A DNA stretch of 64,000 bases from Phylloscopus collybita (Eukaryota > Chordata > Aves > Passeriformes > Phylloscopidae): NCBI GenBank assembly GCA_027886175.1, contig JAJNNQ010000002.1, positions 9,544,001 to 9,608,000 of the forward strand, in the 5' to 3' direction. Both the position numbers and the translations under genes were made by a program. The notes under the pieces were generated by a model, which saw nothing but the letters and a program-made list of their open reading frames with translations, was not told the origin of the DNA and did not search any database. This document shows, in pieces, positions 1 to 13,446 of this stretch (the stretch's first letter is position 1; every line of letters starts with the position of its first letter).

Positions 1-474
1 TCTTCCAGAAAACTTAGTGATACAAAAGCCTCCACAACAGTGGTCTCCATCATGCAGAAAGTTTGTGTGCCAAAACAGGTTGGGCCTACTGCAGAAGTAG
101 AAGCTGCACTCATCTACTCTCTGCAAATGTGTTATTCTCTAGGGAGCAGATCTTAGATGGTAAAACTTCAGCAGGACTCTTGGCTGCCTTTCCTAAGGGA
201 TGCAGCATATGCCTGCCCTCCTGCTGAACAATCACTGTATCTCCTAACATCTACATATCCACTCTTTTTTTAACCCACAGCTAAATCCTCCCTTATAACC
301 TCCTGCTTCAGGGTCACAGCTCTATAGAGACTGGTATTAAGGGAACTCAAGCAGGCAGACTGAAAAAGAAATAGACCTCAGAGTTAATTTTGATAGGTTC
401 TGCACATATCCATGGTCTATCAATGCTTCAGTGTTCCTGAGTGATGACAATAAATGGAGACCTGAAAGAGAAAT

Positions 475-600
475 GATCTAGCCCTGTTTCACAGGTGAAG
501 GAGTGGAATCCTTTAAGTGGTAACTCCTGGCTGACTTGCTCAAAATCATAAAGGAACTCGTGAGAACATAAAAATTTGAATTCAGACCACTCACACTTAT
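475..600 (+). repeat. Possible ancient MIR-like SINE remnant
   Basis: The order of short matches resembles the 3' half of a mammalian/amniote MIR element: a segment like 'gtttcacaggtgaagga', then 'acttgctcaaaatcata', then 'atttgaattcagacc'. These correspond to the MIR 'ttttacagatgagg', 'acttgcccaaggtcac' and 'gattcgaacccagg' blocks in the same order and spacing. The match is diverged and was recognised by eye only. Ancient MIR copies are known as relics in bird genomes. The alternative is chance similarity in AT-rich DNA. Confidence 0.4.
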
Positions 601-1020
601 GATAAAATATTTTGGTTTAGGGCCTTGGTGGATTTCCAGAGGTAGAAGAAAATAGGATTTTTCTTTCTCCCTGAGGAAAAAAAAAGAATTTATAAAACTC
701 ACGAAGTCTTAGAAACAGACACAGAATTGCCTATTGTGGAAAGAATTACAGCACTACTATTTATTCAAAAATTGTTTTTCATCCAATTTCTTTACTGTCT
801 CTGCAAGTGTGTTGAACGCACATTAGACGATATACCCTTGTCTCACTTGCCTGCTCGATTTTCCTTCCTCTCATATGAACTAAGTGTCCTAAATTAAATT
901 TACCCCCTTACAAATTGGCTGCCCTTTCATGTCAGGAGCGAAAACGCCCACTCAGCATAGCTTGAAAGGAACCTGTCTGCGGTTGGGAGGGAAAAGTCGA
1001 GGTGCAGCTTTAACTAACTA
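601..1020. other. Unique AT-rich DNA, nothing recognised
   Basis: No repeat, RNA gene or convincing coding frame is visible. The only frame near here, on the minus strand at about 478-702, is short and low-complexity, runs through the MIR-like segment, and resembles no protein I know. Confidence 0.5.
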
Positions 1021-1029
1021 AATTAAATA

Positions 1030-1430
1030 CAACTGGAGCTGGGAGCAGCTGGCAGGTTTGATTTGGATGTAGGATGCTGTGAGATAGCGATAAGTGAGTG
1101 CTCAGGACCAAAGGGAATTAAAGGGCTGTACTTGGGTTTAATGGAGTCACTCTCTCTCTGTGGCGCATCCATTAAGGACGCCGTGCTGGCACGCGGCGGC
1201 GCCTGCACCACTTACGCTGCAAAAGGCCAGCTTCAAATGAGCCTTGGGCTCCAAAGGACATGAGCTTGTGGCTCTGGAGGGAGGCAGGAGGAGACCCTTG
1301 CTTTGCTGTCCTTAGCTGCCTCAGAGCCTTTTAAACAAAGGGAAAGCTTCTGCCAGTTCAGAGGTTCAGAGCCACGTGGGAAATATCTCACCAAACCACC
1401 CAAGATGTGGCCCAGAGACTGCAAGAAAAG
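1030..1430. other. GC/CpG-richer islet, possible conserved non-coding element
   Basis: Around 1140-1215 the base composition changes abruptly, with a cluster of CpG dinucleotides (cgcatcc, gacgcc, cacgcggcggcgcc, acttacgc) in otherwise CpG-poor DNA. Short frames are open on both strands at once (plus 1063-1263; minus 1023-1211 and 1233-1424), which fits low stop density rather than real coding. No splice-site pair or known peptide is recognisable. It could be a small CpG-containing regulatory element or an unrecognised exon; I favour the former weakly. Confidence 0.3.
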
Positions 1431-4400
1431 TCACGTTACCCTGAATGAGAATTTTTTCTCTCTCTGTTAAAGAATTACTTAAAACTCGTAATGAGAAAAA
1501 TTACAGAAAACATTTTTTTTCACCCATCTTTTCAGGTTATTTAACAGTGTATTAGACAGCAGTTTGCATGTAGCCTGTATTCCCTCGCTCTCTTCTGGTA
1601 TTAGTATTTCTCTTGTTCATGTAAGCTCTTCCCTAAGGAACAATGAAGATGGGAAAACATTTTTAAAGATTATGATTCAACTGTAAAACCTCTATTTGTC
1701 AGTGTCACCAACAGGCAGGTGTAATGCCTGAAAGTGTCTTTCAACTCTGCTTTCTAATGGGACTAAAAATGTAAATGAAACATTGATTTCATAATTAGTA
1801 TCATAGATTTGACACTTGTCTGCCTCTGGTAACAAGGAGAACTTTCCTTACGTTTGCAAAATACTGTGAAACCTCCTCAAGGAAGATGTTGCAGAAGTAA
1901 AAAGCTGTGACTGGGTGCTGTAATATGCTATGTTTCAAATGAGCTACTCAGCAAGACACTTCTGCAGGCAGAACAGACTAAATATTCAATTTTAAGGCTT
2001 TTTATTATTTTTCTTTTAAATTTATGAATTATTCTGTGTCTGGAGAATTTAAATTTTAAGTGCTGTAGCATGGAAAGATTGGTCACTAGATGCTGACAGT
2101 GTTTATTAACATAGGCAATCCCCCTGAATGTCACAATTTCAAACTAATATTAGTTAGAACACTGAACACTAGAGTAATTATCATGACTATGAATCTGACA
2201 AGCCCCATTTCCAAAAAACAGTCATTACAGAATCCTTGGTCTTTTGCTCAGTTCAAAGCTAATCTTTTTTTTTTTTCTCGTGTATATATGGCAATCTAAC
2301 TTATGTGGTAAAATGACTCAAGAACATGCAAATATATTTGTTTCCTCATGCACAGAGATGCATATATATGAATAATTTTCAGTAAATGATGTGCCAAAGA
2401 AAATGGAGAAATTGTTTTGAATAATATTTACTGATTCTGAACAGAGAAAAAATGCATTGGGTTAAGGATAAGTGTCACATAATTTGACTGATAGTTGATT
2501 TCAAAAGGAGAAGCACCAAGTCACATGTGACTATAAATGTAGTACAGGCAAAACCAAGAGAGACTGACAATAAAAAAAGAAAAGAAAGAAAATATCCCTC
2601 CAAAGATGGTGACTCTTCAAGCAAATTCAGAACCTCTTCCTCACCTTTAATTTATTTTATCTGATAGTTTTTCATTTGTCCTTTCTTGAAGGTGAGGTCA
2701 TTACTACTCTGCATTACAACAGCAGCCAGTAATCACACCTGTAATCAAGATCCCATTGTGTCAAAAACTATTGTGGAAAGAGACACTTTCACCAAAGATG
2801 CCTTGGAAAATGTCAGCTGAGTGACTAGGAACTAAATGCTTTGGTTGGTATACTTGCCTAGGTGAGCAGTGCAAAAATACAGACTACACTTTTGCAATTA
2901 GAGATTACAATCATGCTGTGAAATGCATGATTTCAGCAAAACTTCTCCCTGCATTAAATTGCCAGGATGCCCACCACTGCACTGTAATTGGTAAAGACGA
3001 GAGACAAAAGTATTGGGAGTCTGATAGTTATCCCTTTGGATGCAATTATTTTAGTCTATAATGAAGATATTTTATTATGTATCTGTAGGAAGTTCTCAAT
3101 GAAGTTTTTATACATCAGTTCTAGAAAATGGTCTTGTTACATATTTTATCTGTTGCATTTAGATATCAAGATATTTCTGGCTACTTATGTCATAATTTGC
3201 TCTAAACCAATGAAATGATAGTGATTTAAGTATTTTCACCATAGATTTAAATTTAAAAAAAAGGAAGAAATGAAAGACTCTCTGACGTTTTGTAGTTAAT
3301 CAGGCTTTTAAATGGCCATTATTTTCCCGACTAATTTCCCGTTACAAGTGTCAAGACTTCCCAAGATAGAAAACATGCAATTTTGCTCTACTTCATGTAA
3401 TCATGACAAAATAAATGGCCAAGGAACCTGTGTTGGAAGGGGAAAATGAAAGCAGGTGGACCTGACACTGTCCATCCAGAAATTATTTTCAAAACCTGGA
3501 TACAACATCCTGACACATAAAACTAAAACTGCCTGCAAAATAAGTGACTTTGGCTCTAACTAATTTAGTAAGAGCTGGTGGTACTCAGGACACATTCAAA
3601 ACTGCTCACATCTTTTGAAGTCTGAGGATCTCAAATTAATGTACAAGAATTTGAAATCTGGGCATTAAGAGAGATCTTAATGAAAAATAAATTTGAGAGC
3701 TGATGCACCAAGAATCAGAAGGCTGGATCTGAAATAGCTCTGAATGTTTAGATGCCCTTAGGTATCAAATCTGACCACAGCCACTGCTGTATGTTCAGAG
3801 GCCTGATGGTGAATTTTTAGCTGAATTACCTGTAATTTAAGAAAACTGTTCACTCCTGTCCTCTCAAGAGGTTCCCAGCCCCTTTGCCAGAGCAGAAGGG
3901 AGCAGGTGCTGGGATCCTCACCATGACAGGTATGGCCATCACAACATTGAGACCATCTGCCACCAAGCCAGAGAAGACTGTAATCCTTCTTTTACAACCT
4001 AATTAAGGGCCTTGACACCAAGACTACAGGGAGTGGGTCCTTAAGGGAACACACCAATGTGCCTGGGGATAAGGCTTTGGAAGAGAATCACTTCCCAGAG
4101 CAATCATGGGGTGGGTGACACCTCCTCTTACTCTGCAGGGCACATCCATTCAGTGCTTTGAAAGGTCACCTTCTCTCACAGAATGTGGCCTGTGATGTGC
4201 AACTTCCACACTTCTGTTTTCACAGCAGCACTGAAGGGATCCTGGGACAGCTACCACAGACAAGCTACTGTCTTTTGGTTCAGAACTGCTCTTTAGCCAA
4301 ACCAGCCAAATCAATTATACAATTACAGATTATACTGGTTAAACCTGTGTAACAACTCTTGGGGATATCTTATTCCACAGTAAAATGGCTTTGTCTGATT

Positions 4401-5775
4401 ATTTTTATCTTATTTAGCTTATGAGGTATGAACCCTGAAGTATTCTCTAAGAATCTCTGGAATTAATCCCTTTTTTTGAAAGCCAAATTCTGTCTCACCA
4501 TAGCCCCACATGACCACCAGCAGCAGTCCTTCTCTACACATTTTCTCAGAGCTCCTACAGCAACACAGATGTGCAGGGAAGAATGATAAACTTATGGAAC
4601 TAATACAGTGTACAAAGTAAAATTCAATTAATAAAGCAATATCCAGGAGTAGTCCACTGTAAAACAAACCTTGTTTTCCATAAGAAATAGAACTACAGTT
4701 TTCCAAAGACACCTCTACAACTACTATACCTTCCTTGTATAGTTAGACTTGAAGTAGAAATTTTCTTCCTGGTGGCATTTCTCTCAATTTCTGATGAACT
4801 ATTCACTGTTCATTTTGGATGGTGTAAATGTTCCACTGAATCTTGTTCTTACTGGTATTTTTAATATGCTTGTAAGACAACAATAGATTTTTTTGCACAG
4901 TGTCCGAACATTATTGTCAGATGCAGTTATACATCAGATGAAAACATGTTGACTTCTGGTTAAGTATTGAAAACATTTCTAAGCATCTGTTAGCATATTG
5001 AGCAGTTATTCAGCTATCAGAAGTAGTTTTATAACACATAGCAATTTATATGGAATAAACTATTTCCTATGTTCATTCTGGAACTATTTCACTTCCTCCT
5101 TTAGCTGAGGTTTTTTGGTGGTATCTTTAGAATCAATTCATATCTGTCATTGCTCCTTCAAAGGAATAGTGATACATGTTCTCACTGCAGAAATAATCAG
5201 CAGTAACAATGCAATATCAAGTTGCTACCTCTTCAATGAGCCAAGGAACATAACCATTAATTTATTGTACTTTCCTATGTTACAACAAAAATAATCCCAT
5301 TTTTATTTTAATAAAGTCAAGCCATTGAAACTACCTGTAAAACACACTAATAAGCACTTAATTGAATTTATTAACATTATCTGTTATTTCAGTGCTCTTG
5401 ATGAACTACAGACCATGAAGTCCAGTGCATTTTAATAATTCTTAAAAATTACTTTAGAAAATATCAAATCATAGTATATCCAGTTAGAGAATAGCCTGCC
5501 ATTTTCCTGTTGTTTAATTATACCAATGATAAAATACCAGGAGTGCTTAGGAAGGAAAGAATACGAGGGCTGAAACTCTTAGAAGTTTAGAGGTAGCGAA
5601 ATTTTACAATATAGATGTAAAATACTGGAGGCCAAATTTTTAAAAGGCCTTTTGGTGTCTAAAGGTGCACAAACTGAGCCGTGTCTTTCTCAGTTATCTC
5701 CCTTTAGGTCAGGGTATCTTGAACACGCAGTTCTGAAAACACATCTGTGCCATCTGTCTCTTTAATACCCCATAC
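1431..5775. other. Unique AT-rich DNA without recognised features
   Basis: About 4.3 kb in which I see no repeat family, RNA gene or plausible exon. Open frames are below 100 codons and resemble no known protein. Short T and A runs (for example near 2268 and 1508) are the only local structure. Confidence 0.5.
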
Positions 5776-5879
5776 TTAGTACCCTATAACAGTGTTGTGC
5801 TTTGAAACGAAAGCCTTAATGCACCATTTCCATCCTTTTCCCTCTTCCTTTGCTTCAACTGCTATTTTACATTTTTTCA

Positions 5880-6240
5880 CAAGCCGTCTGAGTCCTCCGT
5901 GCGCGCGTGTAGTGACGGCCCCAACCGCCCAGATGTGTCCTCCCAGCAGCACAGGCAGGAAAATGCCCACCTGGAGGGCTGTAGCCCAGCTTGGCTGTGG
6001 AATAGCACACCATCACCAGGACACTGCCAGTCTCACAGATGTCCATTAGCAGACTCACAGATGTTGAGAGCATTTTCTCAGCAGAAACCAAGCGCTCGGA
6101 GGGCAGGTACGAGCCAAGGGCCCTGACCCACGTGCACGGCTGCAAACAGCAGAGGCAGCCAAGATGACCCTTCTTTCCAAGCCTTCCCTCCTGCTGCCTC
6201 CCAGCAAGACAGTGGGAGCAAAAATGCACAGTTCAGAGGA
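5880..6240. other. GC-richer islet with CpG cluster, coding status unclear
   Basis: The segment is clearly richer in G+C than its surroundings and holds a CpG cluster near 5897-5930 (ccgtgcgcgcgtg, gacggc, accgccc). Frames are open on both strands (minus 5867-6229, 120 codons; plus 5792-6049 and 5899-6126). The minus product is Cys/Gly-rich and shows no domain I recognise. Overlapping frames on both strands point to composition rather than selection. It could be a regulatory islet, an untranslated exon or an old repeat. Confidence 0.3.
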
Positions 6241-6313
6241 GTCTAAATTTGAACAGCTGAGCTCAAATGAGAGCTTTTTACCTCCTCGGGGTTGCTTTAT
6301 AAAACTATTTGTC

Positions 6314-6334
6314 TTTTTTTTTTTTTTTTTTTTT
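6314..6334. repeat. T21 homopolymer
   Basis: Uninterrupted run of 21 T directly downstream of the GC-richer islet. It is not accompanied by a recognisable retroposon body on the minus strand. Confidence 0.9.
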
Positions 6335-6340
6335 GTTGAA

Positions 6341-9300
6341 GATGAACAAAGCAACAGTGGAAAACATCAGAAATATTTAAAATTAAAACCAATGCTTAAA
6401 TAATTTTATATCAAATTTTGTCCACTGTTCCTTCACTCTGAGACAATTGCTTTTTCATCAGAGATTTATGAACACCTGAGAAGAAAAGTATATAGAAATA
6501 GTGATAGAGTAGCATTATTACCAAGTTATTTACCTTTTTGTATCAACCTTGGTGAACATGCTGCTCTATATTTTAACAGGCTTCTCATTCATTCTGATTC
6601 ATTCCTGATTACAGTCCATCAGTTTTTTTCTATGTATCTTCTGTAAATAAAATGGGAAGTATATTTGGAATCTGAAGTCCATGCATGTTTACTTACTCTA
6701 GTCAAGCCAAAAATTTAGCAACTCACCTTAGCAGTCTCATTGCCTCTCAGAGAAATATGCCACATTCATTTACATGATGATGACATGGGAAAATGGATTA
6801 AATAGTAGCTGGTCACTTTGGGACAGCTAGAAAATGATGGAGACTCCAGATACCCTGAACACTTTAAGTGCAAAGGGACTGACCCAGTGCCTCTGCTGTC
6901 TATTTAGGGGCTTCTCTTGAATAGTCCACCTCCACCCTGCTCACAGTTTGTACCCGACAAAAGTTCATACACACCTTGGCAGATGGGTTTTATTCATGGA
7001 GTCCCACTTATCCTCCAAACTAACCAGACCAACACTAGGAAGCTGTATTAGTGCAGGACACCTACTTGTTTTGTCCTGACCACAAATATTTTTCTAGACC
7101 CGTCACATTACTCTCATTTTGGAGAAATAATCAGGAGTGAATTTATGCACACAGTAATGTAACTTCTGCTTCAGCAGCCACTCTAAATCAAATGACTGAT
7201 TTTTCTCTTTTACTCTCTCAGTCACAGTGACCACACAGTCCTGGTGGAACAGAGGAGCATGATGTAACCCTTTGAAACACCTACACATCAGTTCACTAAT
7301 TATCCCAAACCAGCCTTTTTCCTCTGGGACAGCAGGAATCCCATTACTATGCATTCACAGAGCAGTTGCCCTGAATTTTTGTTCTGTTCATGCCCAAGTT
7401 GGAGAAATGTCTTACCTGGGATCTGAAAACTCCTGGGTGGCCTTTATTGTCTACTGTTTAGACACCTTTACCACCTGAAAGCTCATTTGGTTCAAACAGA
7501 TAAGTTCACAGAGCTGGCAAAAATTTCTACCACTCTGGGAAACGTAAGTACTTCCATGCATGAGAGGCAAAAAAAGTAGCTTATGTGTGAGGTGACATTC
7601 AAAGCACTGCTGCCTCTGCAGAACAGAATTATTATTTTTTGCTGCTGTTCTCTGCATGTGAGTTGAGGCCCCGAGCCAGGCTGCTGTCTGTGGCAGGGAA
7701 GCAGAAAGAAACATGAACATGTTTCCATGCCTTGTAGCTGAATACTGCAAGGCATGGCACATCTTTTTGGAGGTCACGAGCCTCCCCAGCTAGGTCAGAT
7801 CAAACACCTTTGGGGTTTGCACCCCTGAGGAGAAAATATGTTTTTTTATGATATAAATGTCAAAAGAGCTGAAATGTGTTACTGCCTTGTGGGTTATTTT
7901 ACACTGACTTTAATGATGCTCCATCTTCATTTGAAAGCCTGATGAGTGCACGGTTCAGTTGAAGCCACATTGCCTGCCCAGCTGTGTGCAGACCGTGTGT
8001 GGGGAGATCTCAGAGACGTGCCTGAGACAGCAGATACTGACCTACACCAGGAGTATCTCACGCCTGTACAATTTAGTGCCCAGAACAAAAACTAATAGCC
8101 TCTTCTGCCCTTTCAGATCCTGAGATGTCTTGACAAACACAGCTTAGATGCTAGAAATCCCATTCTGACTTAAAACTATGCAATTATGCCAAATTTCTCA
8201 TTTCTGTTGCCTTATTAAAGGTAAGAGAGTTTTATCAACAGAACCGTGTCATTTCATGCATAATGAAGACTAACACAGGAGTTTAAGGCTGTGGTCGATG
8301 TATGATGGTGTGCTAGGAACAAAAATATGCAACTATTTGTCACTAAGGTTTAGTTGTCTTATGCCAAGGTAGGGTACATTTTTGTTCACTAATACTGAAC
8401 AAACATTTGTTTCACCTGACTTTATCCCCAGCTAGTGCAACACTGAAGCAGAACAGAACTCTATATCACCTTCAATCAAACCAACTTCTTAATATTTATG
8501 TTTTTAGTGTCAAGGGCAGAATATGCCAGGATTGCTCAAAAAAGACTACAAGCAAAACAAAGTAATATAATTCCACCTTGCTGTGACACACAATTTTTGT
8601 TAGACATCATGCACTAGGACTAGCATGATATCCGTGTAGTTTCTTCTTCACTCCAGAATGCACTCAAGTTATTTTTAAATGCCTGTTAACATGTTTTTGA
8701 ATCATTGCTCATTTTTCACAGGTCTGCAGCTCCACGCATCCAAGTTATCTTACAAGATGACTTCTGCATATGTTAGATACTACTTCTGTGCTGTCTGAGT
8801 TACCCCCAAACCTACTTTTTTTCCATCTCTATGTCTGCATTTCTTTAACTGCCCACTTCTGAGCTGTCTATAGCCATGGGGGGCTCAGTGTTCACCTGTG
8901 CCCTGTCTCTTACCATCTCAAGCTCCATGTATCTGTGACCACCCTGTTTCTGTCTCTCAAGACAGCTGCTATCATTCCAAGTCTTCATTTTTCTGTATGA
9001 CATTGCTCTGTTAGAACCATAAATATCTTACTCTACACTGCTATACAACTGCTACTTCTTATTCTATGCTTCTACTATAACTGCTTGTTAGTGATATCTG
9101 TATAAGGCTGTAGGTTGTACCACACAAAGAGAAACAAATTAAAAAAAAATTAGCCAAAGGTACCTGTTTAATTAAAGAATTTGCTGTCACAGATAAAGCA
9201 GGGAAATAAAAGCTGCGGGCAAGTCTGTAGAAGTTCAGACGGAGTAAACCTATCAAGCCTCAGTCCTGAGGTCTTAAAAACTCAATACAGAGCCTGTGGT

Positions 9301-10273
9301 CTGTTTTAGCCATGGCAATACATGGACAGTGTTACTGTGCTGAGCAAAGGTGGCTCTGAATGGAGAATGGGGCAATACCACAGGGAGATTATGAGAGGTG
9401 GACCCTGACAAGATGTTTGCTTTGAGAACATGAAGCAGAAATATGTTCCGATCAAGTGAGATGTTGTGCTTGTTGAGTTTATACAACATTTTTTACAAAA
9501 AATATTTTTAGCAAGAGTGGATACTTTTATTAAGGACAAACATTTTTTTCTTAAGTATACATGGTATATAAAAGAGTGAGCAACTTGCATCCAGTCAGAG
9601 TCAGAGAAAAGGATGTGACTGAAGTACCTTCAGTCACCTGGCATGTTGAGTCATTCAGGCAAATACAAATCCCCTTGGTAAAAATATTTCTTGAATAACA
9701 GTCAAGTTATGACAGCATGAAAATTTAACATGTGATCTTAACTTTCCCCCAGGTGACATCTAGTATTACTGAACTGGAATATCACACATACACTTTAAAA
9801 AATAAGCTAACATTTGAAAATTGCTTTTAGGCTAGGTTTTAGACATTTTGGACCTAGCTGGGTCCTAAAAATGCAAATTTGTCTTCTCCTTTCATGCTGT
9901 CAAGTCTCCTCTCCTCTATCCCATCTTATATCCCTTCTGAATGTGCTTGAGTCCTTAATCTAGGACTTGGCTCCCTGTTCCTTCCCTCTCCCATCCCACA
10001 TCACACACCCATCACACTCATCCCCAAGTTCCTGCCTCTCACAGTTGCTACCACATGTCCCAAACTAAGGGCAAAGGTCTTAGCTTAGTCTCTACTTTAA
10101 AGTAAGAGGAACCCCTCCACTCTGCAGCTCTTACCTCTTTGGTCATCCTTTGCACCTTCATAGGGATATGACCAGGTGAACTGGGTATGTGTGTCAGGCA
10201 CCACACAATAATCTGGTCAGGAAAATGGTCCCAATGGACTGGTAAGGCCTGCAGAGTGCCAAACAATCTCTTG

Positions 10274-10276
<3 letters not shown>
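6341..10276. other. Unique AT-rich DNA without recognised features
   Basis: About 3.9 kb with no recognised repeat, RNA gene or exon. Overlapping short frames at 7451-7777 (minus) and 9274-9590 (minus) resemble no protein I know. The segment 7940-8170 is somewhat richer in G+C but shows no diagnostic motif. Confidence 0.45.

Positions 10277-10308
<32 letters not shown>
10277..10308. repeat. T32 homopolymer
   Basis: Uninterrupted run of 32 T. No retroposon body is recognisable next to it. Length is likely polymorphic and may be inaccurate in an assembly. Confidence 0.9.
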
Positions 10309-13160
10309 CCTTAATCTAAGACTGCCTGTGTCAGTGTACTTGGCTATTTATAAACAGAATCTATCAATCTTGTATACAATAAGTATGAAATAAATAGCAC
10401 TGCACAACTTACCACACACTGTATAGCAGAATAACAGTACAAAATACATTATCTTATCTATGCACTCTCATATTATCTGCTTATCTCGTGGCTATCAGCA
10501 GAGTCATCTAAGCCCTTACATGTGTATCAATGTGAGCAACAAAGTCCCTAGTGGAGCATCACTGATGGTTCCTTAACAGCAACTTACTCCTCAGTAAGAT
10601 ACTCTAATTACAGGAGAACTTCAGCTGGAGAAAAGAAACTTCTAACTTTTAGGTCCAAAACCTAATTACAACACCAAGTCCAGAAAACAACCCTGCCATG
10701 ACTAAACCACGTGTAAATTCTAAATGGCAAAGTCATCTCCACTGGTTCAGATTTTTGAGAAAAGAGGGGACCTGTGTGCAATGCCTGTGTGTCAATATTT
10801 TATTTCTTTTGATAAATTCTAAAATAAACTTAAAACTTGTGTAAAGCATCAGACCTGGTAGTGCTGAGTTTCTTCAATTAGCTGTGAGTTAGGATGGCAT
10901 GGAGAATGCTGGTGCTCCAACTCTAACCCATCCAGGCAAACCACTTTTTAGGAGGGGGAACCCTTGCAGTAAAGTAAGCATCTGCACATGATGGATGATC
11001 CAAAGCCTTAGGTCGTTCCATTTCATAGACACCATCAAAATGCCATCAGTCATCTCAGTTTTCAGTCAAGACATCAATCAAAGCCATACTTTAGTAAATT
11101 TTGGCAGAAACAATTTGCATCTTGAATTATCAGATCTCTGCCTCTCAGTACTTATGATACTGTCACATTTTTCACTGAATTGCTTTGGAAAGAGCAAATG
11201 TAAAAGTTCCTGGAAGTGAAATGAAATTGTGATGGCTTATGCTTAGACAGTAACTTCTAGCAACACTCTGCAAGAATTTATGGCTGAAACTTATGTTTCT
11301 ATCTGGTTAAAACAGTAACTAGCAAACGATTTTCAGTTAGAGTGAATGTCCTAAGCCCTCATTCAGATAGGAAGAAAGGCTGGATTTCAGTCTTTTTGGA
11401 AAGAACAAAATCAACCTAAGCAATTCTTCAAGTTTTATGGAGTTCAGAAAAAAGAGGGATTTTCATGCCAAGATCAGAACTAAATGGAAGCATTGCATAA
11501 GGTGAGTTTTGGAAAATCTGTTTTTTCCTATGTCCTGCAGACAGGATAAGAAGGAACATAAAAGACAATCCATAGAAAAAGAGTGCCTTGTGCCTTAGGC
11601 AGGACAGGCAGTTTCAGACCCTGCCCAGAAACCGGACCTCAGGGGAAGGTACACGTTTCTCATTTAAGAAGGTGAAGTTTGTCTTTATTTCTAAGCACCA
11701 GAGAGGTTCAGTAGGTATCATGATCATGTGATGAGGTATCAGAAGGTCCTACCAAACTGCCCCACCTCTGAATTTTGGGGCCAATTAATTATATCTACTT
11801 TTCTAACTCAGATCCTCCTATACAAAAGGCCATGTCATACCTCAGTGCTGCCACAGAGCTCTGGCTACTGTTATGGACTAAGGAATTTGTTTCTTCTATT
11901 CTTGGGGATGGAAATGTCAATTCATACCCAAAAGTAATTAAAAAAAAAAAAAGGAAGTAAGTGCTCACAAATCCAATAGCATATGTTTCAATCTAGCATC
12001 ATTATGAAAGCCTTTGGCTGTAGGTTCTTTCTGGTTTATAACTTAAAAATTAACAACCTGTAAAGACAAAGCAACACACATGCAGAGCTTTAAATAATTT
12101 GGTATGCTGCACTTCATTTTTTTGTCTTTAATAGTTCTTTGCAATGTATTCTAGAGCATATCATTACATAAAATCCTAATTTAATGTAATTCCTGAACTA
12201 AAACACAGTCTTTTTTAAAGTTAAACTTGATATCATATTTTCTTGAAGGCTGACATCTTAAAAATATAGTGGTGTTTCAATTTAGCTGAGATATATTGAA
12301 AAAAAAGGAGAACCCTGTGCTCAATCTTAATGTGTTTTTCAAGGTCTACTGATGTTTTCTATATTTGTTTTTAGCTTGTAAAAGGAAAATGAGATAGAAA
12401 AAGAAAGTTGAGCTGGGTGAGCGATTCATAAAATTAGTTTGAACTTGCCTAAACAGAAATTCTATGCATCCCAAAACTCATTTTTCTACTAAACGTTCAA
12501 GTCTGACTTTCAGCTACACTACTCCTTTTTGTCTTACCCTGTCACTCTAAAATATTATTATTCTTTTGTGATTACAGAGATTACAATATTTCCTTATTAA
12601 TACAGCAATTTTTCTTTCACACTACTTAAAAGGAAAGTCAACAGAACCACAATGGTCTGAAAGTAGAATGAGAAAGACCAGGCTCGTTTGCTTCTTGGTA
12701 GCTAAAATTACAGTATGGATGGCTGCAGATGGCAAAGAGAATGATAACCTCAGTTCTTTTCCTCCTCCTGCACACAGGAGCCAAGCCTCACAGTTTCCAA
12801 AGGAGCTACATGCTACACTCTCCTGGTACTCAACTACCCTAAAAATTCAGGAGTCGTTTTTGAGTTCAACTCAACATTTTTTAAAATCCTCTCTTAACAA
12901 AGCAGTGCCACAAAGCAATATGGGCTGGCAGTTTGACTACAGAAACCACAAAAAGCTGCCTGTGGAGACCATCCCCACAGGAATAATCCCTGCAGATCAG
13001 CATGGAGGTGAATCTGCCTGCACTGTTTGGCCAACACTGTCCTCTTCCCAGAACTCTATTGGTCCTTTTATCAGAGCTAACATTCACTTATTTTTTTTTC
13101 CAGGTGTTTACCAAACAAATTCCTCAAACATTTATATCCTCAGAATTGCAATTGCCTTGC
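10309..13160. other. Unique AT-rich DNA; 180-codon chance frame at its end
   Basis: No repeat or RNA gene is recognised. A plus-strand frame at 12668-13210 (180 codons) is one of the longest in the window, but its last ~15 codons run into the CR1 fragment that starts near 13165. Its translation shows no domain, signal peptide or known motif. I do not call it a gene. A run of A lies at about 11940-11952. Confidence 0.5.
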
Positions 13161-13164
13161 TCGA

Positions 13165-13446
13165 CTTCATGAGGAGGATGACAGGACAAGGGTTACTGTT
13201 TTCAAACTAAAAAAAGTCAATTTAGACTAGATAGAAGGAAAAAAAAATATTATAAGAGTGGTGAAACTGAAACAGGTTGCCCTGAGAGGTGGTGGGTGCC
13301 TCATCCCTGGAGGTGTCCACAGTCAGGCTGGATGGGGCACTGAGCAACCTGGTCCTGTTGAACGTGCTTCTGTTCACTGCAGGGGGTTGGGACTAGATGG
13401 TCTTTAAGGGTCCTTCCAAACCAAACTGTTCCATGATTCTGTGATA
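13165..13446 (+). mobile_element. CR1 LINE, 5'-truncated 3' end
   Basis: The fragment contains the diagnostic avian CR1 3'-UTR blocks in order: 'atgacaggacaagggtt', 'gaaacaggttgccctgag', 'tcatccctggaggtgt', 'ggctggatggggcactgag', 'gggactagatggtcttta', and the terminal 'atgattctgtgat'. CR1 is the dominant retrotransposon of birds. Copies are normally cut short at the 5' end and end in short tandem octamers instead of a poly(A) tail, as here. Only untranslated 3' sequence remains, so no protein is encoded. An A-rich patch near 13239-13246 interrupts the match slightly. Confidence 0.93.

Noticed and set aside
12668..13210. 180-codon plus-strand open frame
   Set aside because: It runs into the CR1 3' fragment, has no recognisable domain, and shares its bases with an open minus frame (12881-13087).
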